From Paragordius varius (lineage: Eukaryota; Nematomorpha): a stretch of 64,000 nt of DNA. Below the pieces are notes generated by a model that was not told where the DNA came from, did no database searches, and worked only from the letters and a program-made list of their open reading frames with translations. The stretch lies in the NCBI GenBank assembly GCA_964247055.1, contig OZ176052.1:6324001-6388000 (forward strand), written 5' to 3'. Of the stretch, positions 48,192 to 57,541 are shown piece by piece. The stretch's first letter is position 1. Each line of letters opens with the position of its first letter. The translations under genes were made by a program, and so were the position numbers.

Positions 48192-50470
48192 TTGGACCAA
48201 AGAGAAGCCGCGTATAATTTTTACGAAACATCCAATATATATAATATTATACATACTTTTTCCATTCAATTCGATGCAGAAAAAAAGATCTATCATCTCC
48301 GTTTTTTTATTTAGGGAATTATTTATCCGAAAATCTTAATTATATATTTTTAGCCCCATTTTGTCTTTTAATACCGGCTTTAGGGCATAAAAATTCCCCA
48401 AATTAAAAGAGTCTTTGCATCAAATTATACACAAAAGATAATTATAATATACATATTAAATGTTTTGTAAAAACTATACGCAGCTTCAGCTTTGGTCATG
48501 ATTATATAAAGTTAATATATTATTGTTTAATAATAATTACTATCTTTTACCGCAAGTTAATAAGTTTTTATGATTCAATTTGACGACAAAGTGCGATTTT
48601 TAGCTAATATTCTTAAAAATCTTTCTGGGACCGTATTCGAAAAAAATGAAAAATCTTTGTTGATAATATTTTGCGTTTAAAATTATCCTTATGCTATACT
48701 AAAACAAATAAAATTTAGTTCACACGTTTTCATCCATCGTATTTAATTTATTTGACATAATATGCGAAAAGATGCGATTTTTCGATTTTGGCTAATAACG
48801 GAAAAATTTAATAATTTTGACCAAATTTGTGTAGATTATGATATTTAGCAATGAATGGGCCTATGCACATTTTAAACCATGTTATTCAAACTTTAAGAAA
48901 TTTATTATTTTTAGCGATGCATGTCGACGCATTCACCCATTAGCTGGCCAAGGTTTAAATTTAGGAATCGGTGATGTAGAATGTTTGACCCGTATACTGT
49001 CACATGGCCAAATGTATACTACAAATTTGGGTAACATATTAAATTTAGTAATTTGTTATTAAGACTTTTAAAAATAGGTTAATATTATGCACAACTCCTT
49101 TGTAAGTTTTTTTGTTTTTTCAATGATATCTTTTGTTAAGTATATATGAAACGCATAACCTTGTTTAACACTTCGATACAACACATTCATTTTAGTCATT
49201 CGATTCAAATTGGGTAGTTAAATACCCCAGGCCTGTTTAAAATTGAATTCTTTAAAAAATAAGAAAGGAATCGAAACCATGGCAAAATTTTGCACTTATA
49301 TATTATTAATAAACCGAAATATATAAAAAAATTTATTCAAAAATACTTAATATTACTTTTTTTTAAGCTAAAACCGAAAGGTAAAGATTTAGTCAACGTG
49401 ACATGTGTGCGGTAAAATTGAAAAATAATACAAAATAAACCGCTTTTTGTATTTCTATTTATGTTAGATGTTTAAATAAAAAATTAGCTTTAATTTTACC
49501 CCTAAAAGTAAATGAAGACCCTATTTTGCAAAAAATTTGTAAAATAAAAATGGCGTCGAAGTAGTTTGACATGGAACTTTTTTTCAAAACAAAATTTTAT
49601 CTGGAGTATTTAGATACCCCAATTTGTATCGAAATGTTAATGGACATTTTTAAATTGTCCAATTATCATTTTTTATTAGATATATTATCAAATAATTTAA
49701 ATACAGTAAAATCGATTTTTTGTTCAAAACACATGAACCGCACAATAAAACCTGGTTTAAAAACACAGGAGGACCCACAAAAAATATTTTTTAAATAAGT
49801 ATATTATTAAAATGATGGTCGGCATAAGAAGATCAAAAATGCGAAAAATATTTGCTTAATTATTATTCTATATAAGAAAACTAGCTTAAACAGCTACCAA
49901 AAATCAGGCCATTTTTTATCTAATATTTCTTTTCTATTTACACAAAGTCAATAAAGTAAATGTTTAAAAATGAGCAAATGAATTTGGTCCACACATTATA
50001 TATTAAATCCATTTTTATAAATATATAGATTATCAGAATTTTTACATCGATTTCGGTCAAAAAAAATTAGTTTAAATGAAAATTGTAAAATAGGATCTGA
50101 AGCACAATTAGAGAAATATCAAACCGAAAGGCTTCGAGCAACTTTCCCCATAATCACTGCAATAAATTCACTCAATCTCATTTACAATAGTCCATGTGGA
50201 AACGATTTTCCTCCCGAATCTAGAAAAACAAATTCTTTTGATTCAAACAACTTGGCTCAAAACTCCAATGAATTATGGAAACAATATTATTTTCCTAATG
50301 TATCCACAAACTTCAATGACATTTTTCGTAAAATTAAGCTGCCAAAAACTTTATTGGGTAGCTTTGGCTTGCAAATGGTTGACTCTAGCCCCACTACTAA
50401 AGTAAAATTAACTATTCATGGAAAATTATTAACTTGCATAATGCGACCTATATTTTCATTTAGTATTTAA
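35211..50470 (+). CDS. Coq6: Ubiquinone biosynthesis monooxygenase COQ6
   Basis: Thirteen exons splice to 523 codons (human COQ6 has 468): 35211-35311, 35334-35467, 35493-35551, 35574-35708, 35731-35776, 35799-35845, 38145-38249, 38622-38673, 39017-39195, 46599-46683, 46770-46905, 48915-49030, 50094-50470. It is a mitochondrial FAD-dependent hydroxylase acting on the ring C5 of the coenzyme Q precursor. Motifs: FAD-binding GAGTVGLTAACALS, ILLLE, MHIWDSYSNASLTFD, IGADGHNSEIRK with ATLNLN, VAWQKFTPHGVIALLPL, SSLVWSVPSG, VGPRIALIGDACRRIHPLAG with QGLNLGIGDVECL, then QLEKYQTERLRA. The ATG is followed by a short arginine-containing leader (MLNLRRHLSRCD), plausible for mitochondrial import. Introns 1-5 are 22, 25, 22, 22 and 22 nt; intron 9 is 7403 nt and full of transposons. 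The last exon is longer than usual, with an Asn/Ser-rich insert. Confidence 0.93.
35886..36908. mobile_element. Foldback element in COQ6 intron 6
   Basis: The left end reads 'gatgcttttagttttggccc' and then 'cacttttgttgtaaatgctc'. The right end (from about 36835) reads 'gagcagttaccacaaaagtg' and then 'cacttgtgagggctaaaata', the imperfect inverse. Length is about 1.0 kb. Pieces of the same family occur at about 52727-52870 and 54985-55055. There is no coding capacity. Confidence 0.5.
39290..40990 (-). mobile_element. LINE fragment (reverse transcriptase to 3' end), decayed
   Basis: It lies in COQ6 intron 9, read on the minus strand. Pieces in order: STTDAIFIFRK near 40430, an RT motif A remnant near 40360, a motif B block G-S-V-L-S-P-L-L-F near 40175, W-E-L-I-F-A-D-D-I near 40095, and a C-terminal R-x-x-W-N-D-N-N stretch near 39415. 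Frames shift between them. Plus-strand open frames in this stretch (for example 39754-40065) are antisense shadows. Confidence 0.65.
41040..41830 (+). mobile_element. LINE fragment (endonuclease region), decayed
   Basis: Plus strand, also in COQ6 intron 9. Endonuclease remnants are TILLVGDFSLGGNS near 41118 and an E-Q-I-L-E-Y-C-Q, I-I-A-N-T-H-F-K-K-I-S block near 41185-41250 across frame changes. It lies back to back with the minus-strand fragment at 39290-40990 and is probably a separate insertion. Confidence 0.5.
42236..42290. repeat. hAT-like element end
   Basis: 'gggccgcatgtttgccaccc' followed by 'ttgatg' is the wording of hAT-type ends also seen near 7720, 23077 and 50735. I did not find a matching left end with confidence. 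Confidence 0.3.
42442..46537 (-). mobile_element. Non-autonomous Helitron carrying a satellite array (copy 2)
   Basis: 4096 bp inside COQ6 intron 9. Minus-strand 5' end TCTATATATTAATAAAAATG follows a host A (46538). The 3' end CTAG (42442-42445) precedes a host T. The 3' region repeats that of copy 1 almost base for base: hairpin GCTGC-GTA-GCAGC, 12 nt, CTAG, and the second hairpin GAAGTCC/GGACTTC. After 'cttctgggga' there is a G homopolymer and then the array, so the junction differs from copy 1. No Rep/helicase sequence was found. Confidence 0.85.
42510..46535. repeat. Tandem array of 576/577-bp units in a dimeric period
   Basis: The anchor 'ggcctaaatc' occurs at 42847, 43424, 44000, 44577, 45153, 45735 and 46213, giving steps 577, 576, 577, 576, 582 and 478. 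Units alternate in small markers (A-run length before 'cccg', 'gtattaa' versus 'gttttaa', 'gcttgac' versus 'gcctgac'), so the real period is a 1153-bp dimer. Each full unit contains the Helitron 5' terminus (…ttttataaatatatagatta) and a short hairpin CCCGT...ACGGG. Unit type differs from the 1748-bp period of copy 1 although the building blocks are shared. Confidence 0.9.
47881..48806. mobile_element. Foldback element in COQ6 intron 11
   Basis: The arms of about 240 bp are inverted. Left: 'ttagccaatatcaaaaaatc' (from about 47884) through 'gtactttgtcgtcaaattga' (about 48078). Right: 'ttcaatttgacgacaaagtg' (about 48575) through 'cgattttggctaata' (about 48800). The loop of about 430 bp includes a TA microsatellite (48163-48186). 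No coding frame. Flanking duplications were not resolved. Confidence 0.6.
49164..49640 (+). repeat. Foldback-family arm in COQ6 intron 12
   Basis: It begins 'aacacttcgatacaacacat' and continues with 'ccccaggcctgtttaaaatt' and 'accatggcaaaattttgcac'. This order is shared with the arms at 52144, 53492, 54842 and 55052. It is one arm only; its partner was not found nearby. Confidence 0.55.
50009..50029 (-). mobile_element. Solo Helitron 5' terminus
   Basis: 'ccatttttataaatatatag' plus 'a' at 50009-50029 is a perfect copy of the family's 5' end (minus-strand TCTATATATTTATAAAAATG), preceded on that strand by A. The expected 3' hairpin and CTAG are not next to it, so this is a truncated insertion or remnant, in COQ6 intron 12. 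Confidence 0.5.
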
Positions 50471-51149
50471 GCGTCTAAATCAGGAGTTTGCATCACAAAT
50501 AGCTTCATGGGCCGCATTCGCATAATATATGGAATAACAAATATTTTATTAGATGTTAAATATAAGACTGTAAAAACTATTTATTATAACAATTTTCGCT
50601 CTGCTAGTTCTTTGCCAAAATTTGGAGAAACTTAATCGGGAAATTTGTCTAAGAAAATTGAATTTATTTAGATTACAGAAAATTTTCTATTTAAGATTTG
50701 TCGCGAGCTACAAAAATATTGTGGAGGGCCGTCGCGTGTTGGTAACGTCTGCTATGAATAAACCTTTAAAACCTTAAATATTTTATCAACCTTAAATCTA
50801 AAAATTAGTACATTGGCTTTATTTTATTAATTAGTGTCATACTAGGTCTGCCATTTAAATATATTTTGGGAATTTAGTATTAAAAATATTTATTTTTAAA
50901 ATACATTTTGATAATCATTAGGCCATTTTAGTAACCCAGTTTGTATAATATAAAAACATGGTCACACATCTACATCGTAAATGAGATTGATAACTCTTTT
51001 AAGAAATTTAATATATTGGACATATAACTTTTATTGAAAATTTACCCTTTGTAATATCTAACAAATCAATTTAATATATTCAATCTTTATTTATTACATA
51101 GAAATGGCTCCGATACTATGTGGGATAAAAAATCAAAAGGATAATTTAT
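50471..51149. other. Spacer between COQ6 and mRpL50 (convergent)
   Basis: Contains the two 3' ends and a hAT-like piece near 50731-50750 ('gggccgtcgcgtgttggtaa'). Nothing else was recognised. Confidence 0.35.
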
Positions 51150-51781
51150 TTATTCTTGCTCATATGGCCAAGGTTTTTCAGTAATAAATGATTTATATAA
51201 TTGCTTATATTTTATACTGCTAACAATATTATCTCGTTGTGGGAAAGCAGTTGATCCTTTATGTTCTTCGGAATAATCAGCAAAACGTTTGTATTCCGTC
51301 TGAATATGTAAATTTGGTGGCAATGATGATTTTTCGATATTTTTTGAATTTAAAATTTCTAAAGTATTTCGAATATCGACAGGAGTGTTAAAAAAATCAA
51401 TTAAGTTTTGAAATGTGATAAACTTATGGATTTGCGAGTTTGGAATTAATTTTTTGAAGTGTAAACATTTTTTTAAAATCTAAATTTAGAAATGTATAAA
51501 TACTTCGTATTTTTTATCATTTGGAATATTATATTCTGTCCAATTTTTCTCAATATTCACAAAATCTGATGCGATAGTTTTGATTATGTCTTTGACATTT
51601 TCAGGGGGTGAATAAGAAATTGTACAATGTTTTACACTATATATAAACAATATTTAAACCCTAAAGCTTTGATTCTATCCCTATTATTCGGAACAATATC
51701 GTTTATTATTGCGTTAGGTAAAGATTTTTCCGATTTTTTAATTAATTTAGCCAAAATTGAAGCATGCCTGATGTGCATCAT
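51150..51781 (-). CDS. mRpL50: Mitochondrial ribosomal protein L50
   Basis: Three exons (51660-51781, 51504-51636, 51150-51479) total 585 bp, 194 residues plus stop, separated by introns of only 23 and 24 nt. The protein belongs to the large subunit of the mitochondrial ribosome. Family wording: ISYSPPENVKDIIKTIA (YxPPEDV in relatives), KLIPNSQIHKFITFQNLIDF (VPNS.LH..), then a C-terminal block SSLPPNLHIQTEYKRF, GSTAFPQRDNIVSSIKYK and a WP near the end, as in animal L50. The start MMHIRHASILAKLIKK is basic and amphipathic, fitting an import signal. Recognition rests on these blocks from memory; the acyl-carrier-like fold was not tested. Confidence 0.8.
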
Positions 51782-52143
51782 CAACAAAAGTAACAGATGT
51801 TAAATTATACAGCGCACACTAAAAAATATCTTTTGGGCCTTACGAAATTGTAAAATTATCTTTTGTGGTGATTGACCTCTAGAGTCCTTTTATACAGCGG
51901 GTAGTTGAGACCCTAGGCTTATTTTTATCTAAAAATTTAAAAAAATATGGACTGTATTGAAACCATTTTACTAGTCTGCATTCTATGACATGGATGCAGC
52001 GAAAATTAAATATTTATTCGGAATAACTTATGATCATCTTTATGAATTAACCTAAATGCAAAAATGTTGATGCGATGTGTGTGCATTACACAGTGTAAAT
52101 ATGATGAGTTATATACAGTGTATATAAAAAATATGATGAATAT
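51782..52143. other. Upstream spacer of mRpL50
   Basis: AT-rich sequence between the mRpL50 start and the first foldback repeat. The mRpL50 promoter is presumably here. Confidence 0.3.
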
Positions 52144-53492
52144 TAACACTTGGATACAACACATTCATTTTAGTCCTTCAATTCGAATTGGGGTAGTTGG
52201 ACACCCCAGGCCTGTTTAAAATTAAATTCTTTAAAAATATGGATGCGATCGAAACCATGGCAAAATTTTGCATTTATATAACATTAATAAACCGAAATAT
52301 ATTAAACATTTTTGTCAAAAATACTTGATATTACTTATTTTAGGCTAAAACCGAAAGGTAAGGATTTAGTCAACGTGACATGTGTGCGATAATAAAATTA
52401 AAAAATAATACAAAATCGCTCTTTCTATTTCTATCAATGTTAGATGTAATTTAAATAAAAAATTATCTATAATTTTACTCTTAAAATTAAATGAAGACGA
52501 TATTTCGCAAATATTTTGTAAAATAAAAATGGTGTTTCAAAACAAAACTTTATTTAGATATTTTGGCATATGTATATATAATTTTTATTAGGATAGAAGT
52601 AAATTTATTTTGGGACCGTTTCCTTTAGTAGTTTTTTAATATCCTAACTTAAATTTAGTCTGGGGTATTTAGATACCCTAATTCGGTGTTAATTCCGATA
52701 AAAAATGTATCAAGAATCTCATGGTGCTTTTAGTTTTAGGTCTTACGAGTGATTGAAAGTTTTTTTTACATTTTTGTGGTAAGTGCTCCATATCAGAAAA
52801 TGGCAAAATTTAAGCCCTTTAAATAAATTTTTTAATGAAGGCTAAATGCTTTATTTTATAAAATATCACTATTTATAAACTACTTATAAAAAGCAAAACA
52901 ATATTTTTAAAATTTGGGCTTGGAAAGTCTCAATTTTTTTGCTCGTACGTGCTAGTTCTTTTAACACTTCGATTCAAATTGGCCACAGACAATATTTAAG
53001 TTGATATTTTTAAAACTGCTGAAGAAAACGGTTCCAATTCAAATTTATACTTCTATCCAAAAAAAATAAATAAGCCAAAACACCTAATAGAATATAGTTT
53101 TAAAATATTCCGTATCAAACTACTGGCGCCATTTTTATTTTACCGTGATTTGATTCTAAGCTTAATTTAAGTTTACATTTTTATTAAAATCACTATTAAT
53201 ATTTACATAGAAAACTTGTATATTTAGCATTATTTTATTTAGTTCATGCACACATGTCATATTGGCTAAATTAAATTTCGGTTTTACCTCTGAATAAACA
53301 ATATCGAGTATTTTTGAATAATTTTTTAACACATTTCGGTTCATTAATGTTAAATAAGCGCAAAAATTTGCCATGGTTTCGATTCCTTCCATATTTTTCA
53401 AAGAATTTAATTTTAAACAGGCCTGGGGTATCCAACTACCCTAATTTTAATCGAGGGACTGAAATGAATATGTTAAATCCAAGTGTTAAAAT
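52144..53492. mobile_element. Foldback element with long inverted arms
   Basis: The left arm (52144 to about 52700) starts 'ttaacacttggatacaacac'. The right arm (about 52960 to 53492) ends 'aaatccaagtgttaa' and carries the inverted 'aaacaggcctggggtatcca' and 'ttgccatggtttcgattcc'. Arms of about 530 bp surround a loop with part of the foldback family seen at 35886. A 79-residue open frame in the right arm is not a gene. Confidence 0.6.
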
Positions 53493-54004
53493 AAATTCAA
53501 AATTGCGGTGATTGCGCGATAAAATTTTAAATATATTCTATGAGATCAAGAAAAAATATTTTTTAAAAAATCATATTTTTTACAAAATTTAATTTTTAGC
53601 AAAATTTATTGAATTGTACCTTATATCATTTTTAGACATGATGAAGACGGTATAAAAAATGCTTTTAGACAATATAATCATTTTTTAATATATAATGATG
53701 CTAAATATTTCTATTGCTTCTTTTAATTCAAAAGTTCGTTTACTCTCAAATTTATTTTCATAACAATTTATATTTGACATAAATTTGAGAACGAACCAAT
53801 ATATCAAAACATCTAATTATATAAAAAAAGTGTTTTTTTAACATCTAAAATCATTTTTATACTGTTTACATCATGCCTAAAACTAGTATGAAGTAGGCTT
53901 CAACATTTTGCTAAAAATTAAAATTTGCAAAAAAGAGGCTTTTTTAAAAAAATATTTTTTTTACAAAATTTAGCTTGTATTTAAAAATTTTATTCCGCAA
54001 TCCG
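53493..54004. other. AT-rich, internally palindromic stretch
   Basis: 'gacatgatgaagacggtata' near 53636 and 'tatactgtttacatcatgcc' near 53860 are roughly inverted, suggesting a further small foldback. No gene was seen. Confidence 0.35.
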
Positions 54005-54842
54005 GAATTTTGGAATTTATTTTAAAACTTCGATTCAAAGGGGTATCTGAATAACCCATCTCTATTTATGATATTTTAAAACAACCACTGAAATAAACGG
54101 CCCCAATTTAAATTTGTGCGTCTATTCTAAAAATAATATAAATAAGGCGATATCTAAATAAAATTTAGTTTTGAAAAAAAAGGTTCCATAGTCTATTTTG
54201 GCACCATTTTCGCAAAATATCGTGTTTATTGTTTTAAACCTCAAATTAATGCTAATTTTTATTAAATCACATCAAACATGGATAGAAAAGAGATTACACT
54301 AAAAATTGAAATTATACGGTTAAAACGTAAAAATATAAAGACAAATATTTTTTAAAGACAACTATACTTTTTGAATCTTAATTTTTATAATGATGACTCA
54401 TTGTTTCAAACTCTAAAGTAGGAAATGAAGATGTTTATTGGTAGCACAGTCCATTACATAATTTGCATTTTAAAACAATCAGATACATCAAAATAATTCA
54501 AGATTTAAAATGAATGGTTTTAAACAAAATATTTATCTTTTATTTTTGTGTTTTGTCCGTATAATTTCAAATTTTATTGTATTTTGTATTATTTTTAAAT
54601 TTAGCTAATGCACACATGTCAGGTTGACTAAAGGTTTTACCTTAAAATAAGTAATATCAAGTATTTTTGAATGATTTTTTTTTAATTTCTATGTTATATA
54701 AGTGCAAGTTTTGACATGGTTTCAATTCATTCTATATTTTTTGAGGTATTAAATTCAAAACAGGCCTGGGATATCATGCCCCAATTTAAATCCAAGAACT
54801 CAAATGAATGTGTTGTATCCAAGTGTTTAAAGAACTAGCCCA
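54005..54842 (-). repeat. Foldback-family arm (minus orientation)
   Basis: Same family as 52144-53492, in the right-arm orientation: 'gcacacatgtcaggttgact' near 54610, 'aaacaggcctgggatatcat' near 54755, ending 'tgtatccaagtgttt'. It is more diverged and longer in the middle than the other right arm. Confidence 0.5.
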
Positions 54843-55051
54843 TGGAATTATTTAATAAAATTTGGGAGCCCCCATCTATAATATATTTAAAAAATGATGT
54901 TTGCCTTTTATAGGTGGTTTATGATATATTTTAGTTTATATCTTTGGTAATGAAGTACTTAGCCTTTATCAAAAAAATTTTATTACAAATAATGTGTTCA
55001 AATTTTGCCATTTTCTGTTAAGGAGCACTTACCACAAAAGTGTAAATAACT

Positions 55052-55618
55052 TTGTTAACACTTGGATACAACACATTCCTTTTAGTCCATCGATTCTTGG
55101 GGTAGTTGGATAGCCCAGGCCTTTCAAAATTAAATTCTTTAAAAATATGGAATGAATTGAAATCATGGCAAAAGTTTGCACTTATATAACATTAATAAAC
55201 AGAAATATATAAAAAATTTTATTCAAAAATACTTGATAATACCTATTTTAATGAAAAACCCAAAGGTAACAATTTAGTCAACGTTACATGTGTGCAATGG
55301 TAAAATTGAAAAATATTACAAAATAAACCGCTTTTTCTATTTCTATCAATGTTAGATGTAATTTAAATAAAAAATTAGCTCTAAATTTACACTTAATATA
55401 AAATGAAGACGATATTTTGCAAAACTTTTGTAAAATAAAAATGGCAAGTAGTTTGATATGAAACTTTTTTTAAAACAAAATTTTATCTATATCTTTTAGC
55501 CTATTATATAATTTTTATTAGGATAGAAGCATAAATTTAAATTGTTACAATTTCCTTCAGTAGTTTTTCAAAAATAATAAGTTAAATTTGGGGTATTAGA
55601 TATCCCAATTTGAAAAAG
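55052..55618 (+). repeat. Foldback-family arm (plus orientation)
   Basis: It begins 'gttaacacttggatacaaca' and carries the family blocks 'ggtagttggatagcccaggc' and 'atcatggcaaaagtttgcac'. It ends near 'ggggtattagatatcccaat'. It opens about 210 bp after the oppositely oriented arm ending at 54842. Confidence 0.55.
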
Positions 55619-57541
55619 GTTAAATGACACGTAAGGCTCACCAAAAGTACCATAGTTCTGATTTATATCAGTTATATTTCATCACGTCATTCATAGAAAC
55701 CGTGTATTTTTAAACAGCTTTTGTTGCCAAATTTTCTTAATGTAGAATGTCTTTTCGACATTTCCGATAACGTGTAGGCCCGGTTAAATTCAAATTTTTT
55801 TATTCATTTCTAAATGCACCCCCCTCTTTTAGGACTTTAGCCTCTGCGAAAATAAGTTTAAAAAGCATGTCACCAAAAAACGTTTTTTTATACAATTTGT
55901 CGGAAATGTGGGCCCATCCAAATAAATATTACTTTTTTAAGAATGTAAGTAGCCCTGAGTTTAGCCGTTCGCCTGTAAAATGACATTTTTTTCAAAAAAC
56001 ACAGCCCCAAAAATTAATATTTGCACCAATTTTTTTATCGTGTTTGATACCTTTAGGTTTCCCAGTATAAATTCAATCATATTAGCACTCTTTAAATTAG
56101 CCGCAGGGTAGGGTGGCAATAATAGTTTGGCTTTTCATCTATTTTTTCCCCATTTTATTTCATCTGATAAAATATTGTATAGTTATTTCAATCCAAATTT
56201 AATATATTTGTAATTTAATAATATTTACTTACTATATTAAATTATAACTCGAAAAACCTAATATTTGAAAAAGCCCGACACTAAGAACAAATCGCAAACA
56301 GAATATTTCAAATAAAATATTATGCCAACTGAAGTAATATGAAATTTTGGAAAAATAATAATTAAACCATAGCCAAAAAATTCGCTTTATATAGATAAAT
56401 AAATTTACATGCTAAAATGATACTAAACCGAAAGAAATCCTATATATACATTTAAACATAGTGTGGATAAATTCTAGCAGAACGATCCATATAATGTTTC
56501 TGCTTAAATATGCGGCGGTTGGCCATTTACCAATCATCTCGCACGGTGAATATCCGCAAATATTTTAATAACTACACATACAGGTTTAATCTAAAAATTA
56601 GATTTATCCTTAAAAATCCAACAATATGATCACGCCACTGATGGCAAAAAATAGAATAGAAACTTTTAAAGTACTTCTTTATATCACAAAACCAAACTTT
56701 TTTACAAGCATATGAAATTTACCCAAATTTAATCAGACACAAAAATTCAAGGTGACCAATTATAGCGTTTTTATAAAATAGTTATGGTAAAAATGTGTGG
56801 ACGCTGATTTCAAAAAATTAAAAATGAGTGTGATAATATCACAAAACGGGTGTTTTGTCAAAAATATTTTTTTATTGCAATGATCAAAAATTTAATATTC
56901 CTTCCAACCTATGTTTAAATCACAATTTCAAAGTCCAAGATGTGGCTAAACTACGCGCTTATGGGGAGCGACGAAGGGCTCGTGGTATAGAATAGGGTTC
57001 TTTTTATTATATGTCTTTTTATTTTTGAGGTCAACTGCCTATTTGAAATACATAATTCCGTTATTGATAACAACAACCAATTTCACAAATATGAATCGAT
57101 AATTAAACCATGCACTTTAACTTTACAGTTTATACAATATATTTATAATTTATTTGACATATAATAATATCACAATATGAATAGGAGAGCAATATAAGTA
57201 TTAGCTATATATGAATGCGTGTGATTGAGTGGATGGATATTTGGTTTTTGCAAAAGAACACAGCTCACCAATACAAGCAAATATAAAATATAATAATATA
57301 TCTATCTATTTAAATAAATACATTGAATGATTGAGAGTATAAAATAGGGTTTTTCTATAATATGCCTAATTTGATTCGGATGGGTTGGGTTGACAAAATG
57401 TAGTTGCGTTTATTCAAGCCATATTTATCTCCATCATCATCATAGTATAAAAGAGATTTATGGCACGTTCGCCTTGTGTGTCCTAGCATAATCTCTATTC
57501 AGACCTAAAGTCACAAAAACTAGTTTTCACCATCTACCTGC
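55619..57541. other. Intergenic, downstream of Delta
   Basis: AT-rich sequence. The last few hundred bases next to 57541 should be the Delta 3' UTR. I saw no coding similarity or paired-end element. Confidence 0.35.
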
